Shown piece after piece: positions 48,535 through 61,211 of a DNA stretch of 64,000 nucleotides. The position numbers were made by a program, and so were the translations under genes. Positions within the stretch are counted from its first letter, which is position 1, and each line of letters starts with the position of its first letter. Where the stretch lies: positions 153,764,501 through 153,828,500 of the forward strand of contig CM075670.1 in NCBI GenBank assembly GCA_037962975.1. The letters run 5' to 3'. Source of the DNA: Clitoria ternatea. Lineage: Eukaryota > Streptophyta > Magnoliopsida > Fabales > Fabaceae. The notes under the pieces were generated by a model. That model saw nothing but the letters and a program-made list of their open reading frames with translations, searched no databases and was not told the origin of the DNA.

Positions 48535-49940
48535 AACACTTCTTTATACCACCTAGTAAAACTTCATCACCTTTCATGAAATGCAATCATTGCAGTTTTA
48601 AAGGACACAATGCATCTAATTGTAATATTAGAAAACTAGGGCCAAAGGTTGTGAGAAAAGTATGGGTTCCTAAAGGAACATTACCTCAAACTAACCTACA
48701 AGGACCTAACATAAAATGGGTACCAAGTTCTCTAACTTGTCATGTTTTGTAGGTATGCTTTAAAACAAATAGCACCCATTGGTATTTGGATAGTGGGTGT
48801 TCAAAACACATGACGAGAGACAAAAGTAAGTTCATATCATTTACTCCACGAAATAAAGGATTCGTTACTTATGGAGATAACACGAAGGGAAGAATACTAG
48901 GAATCGAAAATGTTGGTAAAAACTCTTCCACTTCTATAAACGATGTATTATATGTTGAAGGACTTAAACATAACTTGCTTAGCATTAGTCAATTATGTGA
49001 TAAGGGCTATAAAATTGTTTTCAAATCAAACGGTTGTATAATTGAAAATAAGCTAAACAAGGAAATAAAATTCGTTGGTCAAAGAGTTGATAATATTTAT
49101 ATGATCAATCTTGATTGTCTTGCTTCAAATGATGTGTAATGCTTCATAAATAAAGAGGATAAATCATGGCTATGGCATAGAAGAATTGCTCACATTCATA
49201 TAGACCATTTAAATAAACTTGTTTCGAAAGATTTAGTAATTAGTTTACCAAAATTGAAATTCGAAAATAAATTTCGTGACGCTTGTCAAAAGGGAAAACA
49301 AGTAAAGGTTTCTTTTCAAGCGAAAAATATTGTTTCAACAACTAGACCTTTACAACTTTTACATATGGATTTATTTGGACCTTCAAAAATTAAAAGTTTT
49401 GGTGGAAACTATTATGGTCTTGTGATTGTGGATGATTATTCTAGATATACATGGACATTGTTTCTTACTCATAAACACGAAGGATATCATGCATTTAAGA
49501 AACTTGCTAAGATCATCGAAAATGAACAAAATTTGAAAATTGCATCTATTCGAACTGATCATGGGGGAGAATTTAAAAACCAATCTTTTGAAAAGTTTTG
49601 TGAAAAATTTGGCATTGATCATAATTTTTTAGCTCCAAGAACTCCACAACAAAATAGAGTAGTTGAAAGGAAAAATCGATCTTTAGTGGAGCTCGCAAGA
49701 ACTATGTTAAATGAAAGTAACATTTCAAAACATTTTTGGGCCGATGCCGTAAATACTGCTTGCCATGTTATGAACTGATGTTTGATAAGGCCTATATTAA
49801 AGAAAACCCCCTATGAGCTTTATAAAGGAAGAAAACCAAATATTTCTTATTTTCATATATTTGGATGCAAATGTTTTGTTTTAAATAATGGAAAGGATAA
49901 TCTCAGCAAATTCGATGCAAAATCTGATGAAGCAATATTC
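48535..49940 (+). pseudogene. SIRE-like Ty1/copia element S: end of gag, protease, integrase
   Basis: The plus-strand frame enters at a CCHC zinc knuckle (KCNHCSFKGHNASNC, about 48571-48615) and proceeds to the protease motif WYLDSGCSKHMTRD (48782), the pre-integrase segment (LWHRRIAHIHIDHLNKL, then CQKGKQVK) and the integrase core (LLHMDLFGPSKIKSF near 49355; VIVDDYSRYTW; IRTDHGGEFKNQSFEKFC near 49548; TPQQNRVVERKNRSLVELAR near 49640). The N-terminal gag and 5' LTR are absent. A TAA near 49137, a TGA near 49777 and a one-base loss near 49935 break the frame, so no full polyprotein is possible. Confidence 0.9.
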
Positions 49941-51804
49941 TAGGTTATTCATCTACTAGTAAAGCATATCGACTCTTTAACAAACGAACATGTACAATTG
50001 AAGAATCTATACATGTCAAATTTGATGAACTTAACCAAAATCCTCCGAGAAAGGAAATTGATGATCTTGTAGGTACCTTCCAAGAAATGAACTTAGAAGA
50101 TGAAGAAGGAAATAAAAATGAAGGAGATACAACACAAAATGATGAACCTCAAGAAAAGGAATGGATCACCTTAAAGAATCACCCTTTGGACAATGTCATA
50201 GGTGAAATAACAAAAGGTGTAAGTACTCGAAACACTATTAGAAATGCATGTAATCACTTAGCTTTTGTATCACAAATAGAACCCAAAAATATCAATGAAG
50301 CTATTATTGATGAACATTGGATGTTGGCCATGCAAGAAGAATTGAATCAATTTGAAAGAAATGAAGTTTGGGAACTTATGCTAAGACCCAATGACCATCT
50401 AATAATAGGTACTGAATGGGTTTTTAGAAATAAGCTAGATGAAAATGGAATAATAACAAGAAATAAAGCTAGATTAGTTGCTAAAGGATATAATCAAGAA
50501 GAGGGAATAGACTATAAAGAAACATATGCTCCCGTAGCTAGATTAGAAGCCATAAGATTACTGTTAGCTTTTGCTTGTTGTATGGATTTTAAGCTTTATC
50601 AAATGGATGTCAAAAGCACTTTTCTAAATGGCTATATTCAAGAAGAAATTTATGTAGATCAACCTCCCGGTTTTGAAAATCACAAATTTCCAAACCATGT
50701 TTTAAAATTGAGAAAAGGTTTATATGGGTTGAAACAAGCTCCAAGAGCTTGGTATGAAAGACTTAGTAAATTTCTTTTAGAAAATAATTTTGAAAGAGGA
50801 AAGGTTGATACTATGCTGTTTATAAAACGTAAAAACAATGACATTCTATTGGTACAAGTTTATGTTGATGACATAATATTTGGTGCTACTAACAAAATTC
50901 TTTGTCAGGAGTTTGCTAAGATTATGCAAGATGAATTCAAAATGTCAATGATGGGAGAACTCACCTTCTTTCTTGGATTACAAATCAAACAAACAAATGA
51001 AGAAACATTCATTAGTCAAACAAAATATTGTAAAGAACTACTCAAAAGGTTTGAAATGGACAAAGCAAATGAAATAGCTACACCCATGAGTACATCTTGC
51101 TACTTAGACAAAGATGAGAAGGGTAAGGACGTTGAAATAACTAAATACCGAGGTATGATTGGTTCCTTACTTTACTTAACAGCTAGTAGACCCGATATTA
51201 TGTTTGTTGTATGTATGTGTGCTAGATATCAAGCATGTCCTAAAGAATCACATCTCACTGCCGTAAAAAGAATTTTGAAATATCTTGTGGGTACTCAAAA
51301 TGTTGGTTTATGGTATCCCAAAGGCGTTGACTATATTCTTATAGGATATTCTGATTCTGACTTTGCTGGTTGTAAACTTGATAGAAAGAGTACCAGTGGT
51401 ACATGTCATTTACTTGGTAGTTCCCTTGTTTCTTGGCATAGCAAGAAACAAGTAAGTGTTGCTTTATCAACAGCTAAGGTAGAATATGTAGCAGCTGGCA
51501 GTTGTTGTGCTCAAATTCTTTGGATGAGACAACAACTTCTTAACTTTGGTGTTGTTCTAAATAAAGTGCCTATTAATGTGATAACACTAGCGCTATAAAT
51601 ATATCCAAAAATCCGGTCATGCACTCTAGGACTAAACATATTGAAATAAGACATCATTTTATAAGAGACCATGTTTTGAAAGGAGATTGTGTTCTTGAAT
51701 ATGTTGAAACTTTAAAACAATTGGCGGATATGTTTACAAAACCCCTTCCGAAAGAACAATTTATAAATATTAGAAGGGAATTAGGAATTTTGGAAATTGT
51801 TTAA
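49941..51804 (+). pseudogene. SIRE-like Ty1/copia element S: reverse transcriptase and RNase H
   Basis: A 503-codon open frame (50087-51598) carries the RT domain: TEWVFRNKLDENGIITRNKA near 50415, the DVKSTFLNGYIQEEIYV motif near 50608, the catalytic box YVDDIIFGAT near 50860, and MSMMGELTFFLGLQIKQTNE. RNase H follows (LIGYSDSDFAGCKLDRKST near 51345, KVEYVAAGSCCAQILWMRQQ). In STAKVEYVAA the usual Glu of the STAEAEY motif is changed. A frameshift near 51570 precedes the final [12 protein letters not shown] segment and [13 protein letters not shown] (51619-51804). This is the longest clean coding stretch in the window and would be an RNA-dependent DNA polymerase. Confidence 0.93.
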
Positions 51805-52623
51805 ATTGATGTTTATCATTTTTTCTTACTCCTTGAACATAATTTTGAAAATCTTTAACTAAAAGATTTTAAATTGTTTTTCATTTCTTTGAACGTAGTA
51901 CTTTCCTTTGTGATATACATATAATTCTTGAAGTAAATACATACTCCATAAAAACTCTTATTTTATTTCAAGTTCTCAGGAAGCATATACTTAATTAAAC
52001 ATATTTTGACACAAAAATAATCTCCTATGTACCACATGGATCTCAAAAATAAATGGCAAATGACCTTTGATTTTCTTGACTATCTTGTGCAATAAAAATC
52101 ATTGGCAAATTGAAAAATTTTAATCCTGTATAACCTCTAACTTTGCTTATCCAAAAGAAGGAGAAAATATCATTATGATTGCTTACATGCCTTGAATTAT
52201 TTTATGATATCTGTTGTATGTTTTAGGGGGAGTTTTATATAATTGGTATCTTGCCTTAATATTGAATGTATTTTTCTTAAAGTGGTATATATATTCTTAG
52301 ATGTTTTTGATGATGCCAAAGGGGGAGAAAATAAATATATACATTCTAAGTGGCATAAAGTATCTTACAAAGGGGGAAAGAATATCATGATGTTATAATG
52401 GTATCTATTAATTGATTAAGGGGGAGCCTTACTATATTTCTTTACAACAAGTGATATCAAACCATATGTGTAAATGACAAAGTGGTATTCAATTATATGT
52501 ATAACATGTGGTATCAAATTATATGTGTAAGGGATAGTCATTTATGCCATATGTTTGAAAACTATTATGAGCCTAACACCCCGCGAGATGAACATTTGTT
52601 GTCATCATTAAAAAGGGGGAGAA
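51805..52623 (+). other. 3' untranslated region of copia S with five polypurine tracts
   Basis: Between pol and the 3' LTR are AGGGGGAG-like tracts near 52228, 52320, 52370, 52419 and 52612-52623, separated by semi-repetitive GGTAT/GTGGTATCAAA text. The last (AAAAAGGGGGAGAA) touches the LTR. No env-like frame is visible. Repeated polypurine tracts are a known trait of SIRE/Maximus-type copia elements. Confidence 0.8.
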
Positions 52624-54361
52624 TGTATTTATATGTTGATGTAGGTTTTGATAATGATACAACAAATGAAGATATATTTATGGACAAATTAAAGAACGAT
52701 GTGCAAAGCGATTAAGTAGAAATGAATCATGAAGTTCAAGCAAAAATGAATCAAGAATTCAAGAGCTAAATGCATAAGGATTGATGAACATCAAGGATAT
52801 ATGTTAAAGGTTTTTAAAGAGGCTTAAAATGATCAAGAAAAGTGCCATAGATAGAAAGGAACCAAGCGATATCGAATTAAATGTCAAAAAGGGTCAAAAT
52901 TGAAGTATTTTGAAGGAGAACAGCTTCATGAAGCGATTCTTGAAGCAAGGAATCGAATCATGCCACTACAAACACGAAGGAATCGATTCAAGAAGCTTGG
53001 GAATTGATTCATTAGGTTGGGAATTGATTCCCCCTGCTAGGAATCGATTCATGCTTGAAAAATAACCTAGGAATCGACTCAGTACCAAGAGGAATCGATT
53101 CATTACATTGAAAAACCATGGGAATCGATTCATAGCTAGAGGAATCGATTCATCCTCTTTGAAAACACATAGGAATCAATTCATTGATCATAGGAATCGA
53201 TTCATATGCCTGTTAGAAGCCAAAATACACGTTGGGAATCCATTCATGCACCGATTCATTCAGTTTAAATTCAAATGGAAATAGCACTGAACGCACTACG
53301 GAAATTACACATCGTACTATGAATTAAACAATTGAAGACAGACGCTCCCTTACTCCACTTGCATTGCATCAAAGGGAATAAATTAATTGCAATGCCATGC
53401 TGCTGAAGGCTATAAATAGAGAGAAACTTGAAGAAGCAATTCGTCCCAAAGCATTGAAGCAGTTCCTTTGCTTTCTCCTTCCCTCACACTACTCTTCTTC
53501 TTCTTTTCTCTTAATTACTCTCTGTTTCCATTTTGGCTTATTATTTTAAAGTAAACTTGGTGAGCAAAATTACTTTCTAAAACTTGCAAATTATTTCTTA
53601 AGAGAGAAAATATTTTTTAAAGTGCTAAAATTTGCATATCCACTCTTTGGGAGTTATCATTTGGTAATCTCTTTAATTTGTATATCCACTCTATTAGAAA
53701 GTTACTCTTGTATTCTAAATACCAAAATTTCTAGAGTTGTGGGTTGGGTTTCAACCTTGTAAATTGTGAGATTGAGAGATTGGGTGGGGTGCCCTTGTAC
53801 TTGTGAGAATTGGGTTCTTGAGAGTGGGACACTAGGAAGCCGCGATTGCTCAAGGTTGTATCTCTAATCTCCAATAGTGGAAATCCTCTAAGTGGGTTGC
53901 TTAGAGGCGAGACGTACACCGGTGTGGTGGAACTCGTATATATCAGTTTGCAAATCTCTCTTCCTTAAACTCATTTAATTTGTGCACTTAACTTGCTTGC
54001 TTGATTTATTGTATTATTGCCAATTAATTTGGACTAAGTGCATGTTATAGTAAGTTATAAATTATTTCGATTAACACTGTTGAAATTAGCCTTAAGTAAT
54101 ATTCTTGAATTAATTTGAAATCTTTCTAAGAACCATAAATAGTGTTGTGATTAATTTGATTCCATTTCTTGAATATTACTTAGACCTTTTAAGTGCTTAT
54201 TATTTTGTCTTGTGTATAAATTGTTACTATTTACCATTAAGTTTATCATCTTCAATAAACATAGTAACTAAAGAATCAACTTCAAAAGCATTCAAAGTAA
54301 ATTTTTTTAATACTCAATTCACCCCCCCCCCTCTTGAGTAATTGAGGCCACTTGGTTAACA
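52624..54361 (+). repeat. 3' LTR of copia S
   Basis: It starts TGTATTTATATGTTGATG directly after the last polypurine tract and probably ends GGTTAACA at 54361, after a C-run (54322-54332) and CTCTTGAGTAATTGAGG, a typical LTR-end context for this lineage. The end is inferred, because the 5' LTR is missing. It contains the GAATCGATTC array. The LTR end joins directly to A-family DNA at 54362. Confidence 0.75.
52980..53203. repeat. GAATCGATTC palindrome array in the S LTR (10 copies)
   Basis: Copies of GAATCGATTC, or one-base variants (GAATTGATTC, GAATCAATTC, GAATCGACTC), start at 52980, 53001, 53021, 53041, 53071, 53092, 53122, 53142, 53173 and 53194: steps 21, 20, 20, 30, 21, 30, 20, 31, 21. 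A weaker copy, GAATCGAATC, lies at about 52950. All variants are C-to-T type changes at or next to the central CpG or in one arm. Confidence 0.95.
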
Positions 54362-55740
54362 CTAGTCTCGTAATCGATTATGCATAACACCTGATACATT
54401 ATACCACCTACAAAAGCAGTGTAATCGATTAGCTCCTACCCCATAATCGATTATCACTAGCTAAATTGAATAAATTAGCTTAGGATTTGCATTTTCACTT
54501 GTTTTGAGTACTTATCTTGTACTCCTTGGACCTTTCGGCCTACTTGACAATTAAATGGGGTATTCTGAAACCTTCTTCCAATCCCATGCATACTTTTGGA
54601 ATAATCACGAACCAATTCACTAGGGGTATATGTGTGGTTTGTCTTAGTGGTGATTGGGGAATGGCTTAAGGCTGTGGTAAGGTATGTGTATGCCTATGCT
54701 ATGTTATGAAAACATGTATGTTTCCCCTTTATTGATATATTATGAATCTTGATGAAAAGTAAATGATGTGATTGTATGACACACCTTGTTTGACGATGGA
54801 ACTAATAAAGGGACAATTGAATGGCAATGAGCTATTATAACTCAATGAATTTTGAAAAAGTGTCAACAGTGATCATTATTATTGTTATGCCATTGTGTTT
54901 AATGCAAGAGAAATCTTGTATATATAACTTGAATTGTATTGGCTAGCATGTGATGCTATGAACTTGAAATGTATTTGTTAACATGCCTTGTTGAATTCCA
55001 TGTGTGGATTAATGTGAGAATGATATTGTGGCTATTGAGATGTCAAGTATATAAATGATATGCCTTGAGGGGCTTTGTAAATGATTTTAAGTTATTGATT
55101 AAAAATGTCAAATTAAAATATATCCCTATGTGAGAGGATGAGATATCCTTGCGAGGTTGATTTGCATATGCGTTATTGCATTTTTCATTCATGGCATGGC
55201 ATAACATGGAATATGTGGTTGCGATCACAATGATGAAGGATCCCGCGGGATTCTATGAAGAAAGTACCCCTTACGAGGCGGGAAACCAACTTGATGATGA
55301 TATGATATTGAGCGGTGGTTGCGATCACCTGGTTGTTGAAATGAAAAAGGGCTTGCGAGTTCCTATGATGCCCGTGGTTGCGATCACGAGAAAGCACCTT
55401 ACGAGGTTGCTAGAGGGAGTACCCTTTGTGAGGCAAGAAACCCATGTGAATGAATGATGTGGTGGTTGCGATCACCTGATGAAATGAAATCGGATCCGCG
55501 CATATGCATTATCAAATAGTTGACATATGCATTAGCCATAAGTGCATGGCATTTGAGATGAGATAACCATGAGAGATGAGAAACCCCTTGCGAGGAGGAA
55601 TTGAGTAAAGATTTAATGAATTGATGATGATAATTGTGAATGCCCTTATTGATAAGTGGCAATATGATTGTGTATATCCTTGTGCTTGCTTATGTTGTGA
55701 ATTGCGTTTCATGAGGCTTGTATGCCTATGATATCAATAT
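54362..55740 (+). mobile_element. Inverted A-family fragment A-c
   Basis: Its reverse complement matches A-a from about 5400 down to 3020, including the segment rc to 4740-4870 and the final text GAGGCTTGTATGCCTA. It starts at a TAATCGATTA cluster (54371, 54422, 54444) directly after the copia S LTR and stops at 55740, where another A copy begins. A GGTTGCGATCAC motif occurs four times (55217, 55317, 55376, 55464). No gene is present. Confidence 0.8.
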
Positions 55741-58310
55741 TGTAACATCCCAAATTTTAAAATAAGAGAATTAATTAACAGAATAAGTATTAGGAATTTG
55801 TGTGTGAATTACTTAACATCCTAAATTATTGAGAATAATTAAATTAAGAATTTTAGGAATTTTTGGTGGCTTATGGAAACCGGTTAAGCTGAAAATGAGC
55901 CCGGTTGAGACACGGGTGTCAGACCAAGTATCTCGGAATGAGACGATATTGGTCAGGGCTATCAAGGATAATATTGGGAATCTGAATGTGTATTTGGAAT
56001 AATTTTCAGATGAAGTATTGAGCCCGAACTGAGAACCTGTTGGTTATAAAACGATAGAGTTTTAATAAATGGGATTTAAAATAAATTGAAAACCCTAATT
56101 TCCCCTTCCTATTCACGTGGGCTCGCTGATGTAGTAAGGCATTTGCACTTCATTTCTTCTTCTCTTTATCATCTTCTTCATTCCCTCTTTTTCTTTCTAA
56201 GCCCTAGCTTTGAGTGGTGAACTCCCCCTCTTATTTTCGTTTTCAAGGAACTAGGAAGGAGACCATTAAAGCTGAATCCTTCTTCCTCTTCTTTCCTCAT
56301 TTTCGTGTGGCCTACCTCTACGTGGAAACCCATTTTCGTTTTGGGTGTGAGGTAAGCTTTTTCCCCATTTTTGGATGGATTGATGTTGGTATTATGTAGT
56401 GTTGTGACTTAAAGGAAGCCATGCATGTGAATGGGTGGTTATGAGGAGCATTTAATGCATGAGTTATGTTGTTTTTTTATGAGAATAAGATTCTTTGGAG
56501 AAGCAATGAAAAGGGATGCATTTATGGTTGGGAGAAGAAGAGTATTTATGATGGTTGTTGGAATTTTAAGAAACCCTAGCTTTATAAATTTAGGGGAAAT
56601 GTATAATGGAGGTAGATGAGCATTTATTGTTGGTAATAAATGTGGGTTATGATGAATAATGGTCATTTGTGATGGTATTTGGTTGGTGGAAGTCATTGAT
56701 AGAGAAACCCATGAAAGGGGTTTGGTTCTAGAGTGCATAATAATAAATGGTGGCACCTAACCCATGGTGGTTATGGTGGATGAAAATGAAATAAAAGAGG
56801 TTTGAGAGTTAAAATAATATAAACATCAAGTTATTGAAATATATAAGTATTTGAGTCTTAACGGGTAAATAGAAAATTGATTGTGTAATGTGTTGTGATG
56901 TAGGAAGTGACCCCATCGACGAGGCGGAAACGTCATACTGCGTTGATCACTACTTCACTTGAGGTAGGAGGGGGTAACTACTCTAAATGCATGATTTCAT
57001 CCATTAAAGATGTGAAAATATGTATATGTGATTATGTTGATGATTGTTTGAATGGATGATGTGATGATGTTATGATTTGAATGCATTTAGAATGATTATT
57101 GTTGTGTGGCATGTGTTTGGGATAATGGATATAATGTTGTAATGAGATTATGATAATGAGATGTGATGGTGTTTTAAAACCATATATGAATTGAAATCCA
57201 TCACGAAAAATATCCCGAAGATGTATGTTTGAACTGATGAATGTGTATGCCACTAACTCTTAATGTGTATGAAATGTAAAGAGAATTGGTGATGACTGAG
57301 GATGATGAAAATATTGAAATCCACTAAGTGGTGATGAATGATTGTATATGGAGTGGCATCTAGGATGCACAGTGTGAGGATGCATTTGATTTGAATTTGC
57401 ATTGCATCCATGACATATTATAGCTGTCTATGTGGAATATTAGGGGGTTCCACTAGGCGGGCCCAGTGGGAGGGCAGCTCAGTGCACGAGCGTAATGTGG
57501 TTTTTCCCCTGTGACTCGGTGTGTGAGTCACGAAGCTGTCCATAGTTTGGTGACGAGGCACCCTATGTGGCGGGCCCAGTGGGCGGGCGGCTCTATGGTG
57601 AGCGAGTTTACCTCAGTGTCCGACGGGACACGGCTCTCTCGATGTGTGTTCGGGAGGGGCCCGTAGCACTTGTGGTATTTGAGGCCACGATGTTGATCCG
57701 CAAGTCATAAGGTGACTAGTGCTACAGATGGGCGTTAGCGGTTTGGTACCAGTAAAATTATGATGGTGTAAGCATGCATAAATTGAGATATATGTGTACA
57801 CAATTTTACTACTGCAGTAGGGGCATAGTAGCACACCTATGCTTGTCCCACAATTGAATTAATGTTATATTTCCCACAGTCGGATCCGCATTGTTTGATG
57901 AGAAATTCTTGCACATATGCATTAGCTTTAAGAGCATTTGCATATAGCTGGAGATATGCCTAGTTGAAAGCCCATATTGGCGAGGGATGGATGAGAATTG
58001 AAAGGGAAGAGAGTGGTTGCTAACCCTATGTTTGTATGTGGTGAACTAAATGAATGAAATTGTAGATGTATACTTGATTTTGTTAGTTATGCTTATAAAT
58101 GATGGGTGATGTTGTGCAAGATATACTATGTGAACAAGTATACATGTATTTCATCATAATGTATGACTTTAATTCATTTGGATTATGTTACTCACCTCCT
58201 CGTTGCTATTTTTAAAGTTGATGTAGGTATAATGTAAATCCTACTATTTTGGAGGCTGAGTTGAAAAAGGTAAATATGGAAAGGAAATGTATGAGCCTTG
58301 GCCGGCATGA
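55741..58310 (+). mobile_element. Inverted A-family copy A-d, 3' part divergent
   Basis: Begins TGTAACATCCCAAATTTT immediately after AATAT (possible target site inside A-c). It then follows A-a in reverse order, including the GC-rich island at 57435-57740 and GCATAGTAGCACACCTATGC. Similarity fades after the CTTGGCCGGCATG stretch near 58300 and no GGGTGTTA end is found, so its far end is deleted or diverged. From 58311 to 58690 I recognise nothing. Confidence 0.75.
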
Positions 58311-58690
58311 AATCGTTTTGTGGAGTATATGGTATTCATATACTTAATTTTGTAATAGTTGATGGTTTTGGAGGGTCATGGAAGAAAATGAGAAGTTGTG
58401 TGTGGAACTCATTTTCATTCGTGACCCTAAGTATGTATGAAGGATTAATTTATAATGGAATTTCCATATATGTTGATGAATGAATGAAGAATTATATTTG
58501 AGTATTTCTTTTATAAAGTTGAGGAGATGAAGAATTGATTTTTATATGTTTGACGAGTTGAATGGAAACTTAAGAATATGATGGTGTAGAACCAATTTTA
58601 AATGACCCATATGATGATTGAGATGTAATGAATTCTGGTAAAATAGATGGAGTTCAACTTTAGTAGATTGTGTAAATTCTGAGTTGTGAA

Positions 58691-59790
58691 TGTTATCTGA
58701 TGAACTCACTCAGGCGAGTTGGATTCTCGCTCGAGCGAGAGTCTCTCCTGTTTGGAAATCGGTTTCTGGGCAATTCTCGCTTAGGCGAGAGTGAACCTCG
58801 CTCAAGTGAGATTGTCCCAGTATCAGTGTTTGCTTACTGGAGGAAATTCGCCCAGGCGAATGGGGCCTCGCCCGAGCGAGGACGAGAGGATTAGCCACTG
58901 GACAAAATCCACCCAAGCGAAGGATCTTGGGGATGGCATTCGCCCAAGCGAGACATGTGAATGGAGAATAGGTGAGATTCTGGACGAATTCCGTCCAAGT
59001 GGGAGTTTTGAGAATAATTTAAGATGTGGTGAATTTCCGAGTGAAATTCTGAGTAAGCTATGTCCGAGTCAGGACCTTCCGAGTGAGGAAGTGGATACAA
59101 TTCCAAGTAAAAAGGTCTTCGAGTGTGATATCCTGGGCAGTGGAGTCCCGAGTGGGGAATTTCCGAGTCCAATGTAACTTGTACCGAGTGAATGACCGAT
59201 CAGATGATGAGTCGGTGTTTGGAATGATTTTACCAAGTGGGAAACTGAGTGAGAGAAGACTCAAATTTGGGTTGATCGTGCCGAGTGGAAAATTGAGTGA
59301 GAGATGGGTCGGTCAGGAGTATCTTGCCGAGTGGAAAACCTGAGTGTTGGGAATCAGTTTCGGGGGGATTCTGCCAAGTGAAAACCCGAGTGTTGGGAGT
59401 CGGTTTCGGAGGGATCCTGCCGAATGAAAACCCGAGTGTTGGGAGTCGATTTTTGAGGGATTTTACTAGATGAAAACCCAAGTGTTGGAGGAGCCTTGCC
59501 AAGCGAGCAAGCATAAGCTCGGCTCTGGAAGTTTTTCGCCTAGGCAAGGAAGTCTCGCCCAAGCGAGCCGGTAATGAATTCGATTCTGGACGAATTTCGC
59601 CCATGCTCGCTGGCTTCGCCTAAGCGAGGCTTGTGTATCCTGCTCAAGCGAGTCAGAATTCGCTTGAGCGAGATCGACCCCTGATGCATAATAACTCCTT
59701 TCGCTCAGCTTTTTTTTACTTCGCTCAAGTGTGCCCACACTGGCTCGCTCAAGCGGATGGGTCTCACTTGGGTGAGGGATACCCTGTTGC
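58691..59790 (+). repeat. Palindrome and TCCGAGTG mosaic, LTR-derived
   Basis: Near-palindromes of the CGCTNNAGCG type start at 58707, 58728, 58778, 58799, 58849, 58869, 58910 and 58941 (steps 21, 50, 21, 50, 20, 41, 31). A TCCGAGTG-rich stretch follows (about 58980-59480), then a second palindrome cluster (59500-59770). The order resembles reversed B-type LTR DNA but is not colinear with B, so it belongs to a related, separate family. No gene is seen despite several open frames. Confidence 0.7.
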
Positions 59791-59929
59791 TCTTTTTGTC
59801 TTGATTTCAATTTATTTCATTTCCCTTGCAATAAAAGTTCATTCATGCAATATTTTAAAGGAATTCTGGGCTCTGTATAACTCATGGAATTTCATGAGGT
59901 CCTTTCTCTTAAATTTTATTTTCACCGGT

Positions 59930-61211
59930 CACCACGTGACGTCTCGAGACCCAGCTCTAGCTCCATCGGCTACCACGGGTCCTCATGGATCTAACAAGGA
60001 ATCTGACTGGAACTCGTTTTACATGACTCTAGATGCCTTTCCGACCCCCCGTCCTCATGGAACTGGTCAGGAATCTGGGAATCATCCCACATATGCAATC
60101 TCATGCAAATCCACAACAACCTCCGAGCTTACCAGACGCATCTCACACAGCCATCAATGGGTCACAACCGATCCCCCCACAGTAATCAGATTCATTCGGA
60201 ATCCCACATTCCATTACAACAACACATGTCTCTATCATAATAACTCACAACAGCAAGCATAGGGAACCTCATTACAGTACATCCACTCAACATTTTTAAC
60301 AAAGTCAGCATACCTTTCCACACGGCGTTCAAAATGGAAACACGTATCAATTCGCATCTCATGCATTCCGGGATAATGGTAACACACACACATTCACTCA
60401 GCAAACTCAGATTTCAACAACATGCATCACAGAAGTATTAACAGGCACTCAAAGACGAGGTCAACCCTCAACCTTTCACAGATGTCCCAATTCGGAAGTT
60501 GTATGCACAATCAGTCAATCACCACACATCTATCTACACATTTCACTCACATATTACATTAAAGCAAGCACCAGGGACCCAGTCATAAACCATACGCTTG
60601 ACATGTAAAGCGCCCCCTACCTGCTGTCGGGGTTCAGAGACTCTTCAAGTTGCAGTGCTGACCGATCGTCCCTCTGTTACTCCTCCAACAGCCTTCGAGT
60701 TCAGCGTTGATCCTGGGCCAGAGTTGCTCCTTTCTTCCTACGGGTCCGTCTCCTCCACAGCTCCAAAGCACTTCCAGCCCAGCCTTCCAACTGGAATACC
60801 ATAGCTCCAGGTAGAAGAAGAAGGAGAGGAAGGAGGCAATAGGGAGGAAGGAGAGAACAGGGAGTGGAGTCAGAGTTGTGTTGATGTTCCTCCAGGAGCT
60901 CTCGACTCTCTCACTATTCGAGTGGCGACGTGAATGAGAGTGAAGAAGAAGAGAAACAGGGAAGGAGAGACCATATACACGCACAAGAAGAGCTGCCAGC
61001 GTGAATAATGAGAGAAAGAGAGAGCTGAAGTTGTCTTATACTCCTAGGGACACATGCGTCCTTTCGCCTGGCACTATTATTATTATTTATTCAATTATTT
61101 CTACCCAAATCAGCAATTACTCTAATTAACCATTAATCCTAATTCTGTAATTAACCTTTAATTAATAGCTTAACTTCAATCGGTAATTAAGTTAGAAATC
61201 GGGATGTTACA
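59930..61211 (-). repeat. Truncated B-like LTR
   Basis: It matches B LTR from about 21735 to its end: CGTGACGTCTCGAGAC, then AGCGCCCCCTACCTG near 60612, a purine-rich block (60805-60975), and the terminus GGGATGTTACA at 61201-61211. The left part is missing. Text at 59791-59929 is not matched to anything. Confidence 0.75.

Noticed and set aside
54322..54332. C-run as a sequencing error
   Set aside because: A C-run before CTCTTGAGTAATTG is normal at the end of this type of copia LTR; its exact length may still be uncertain.
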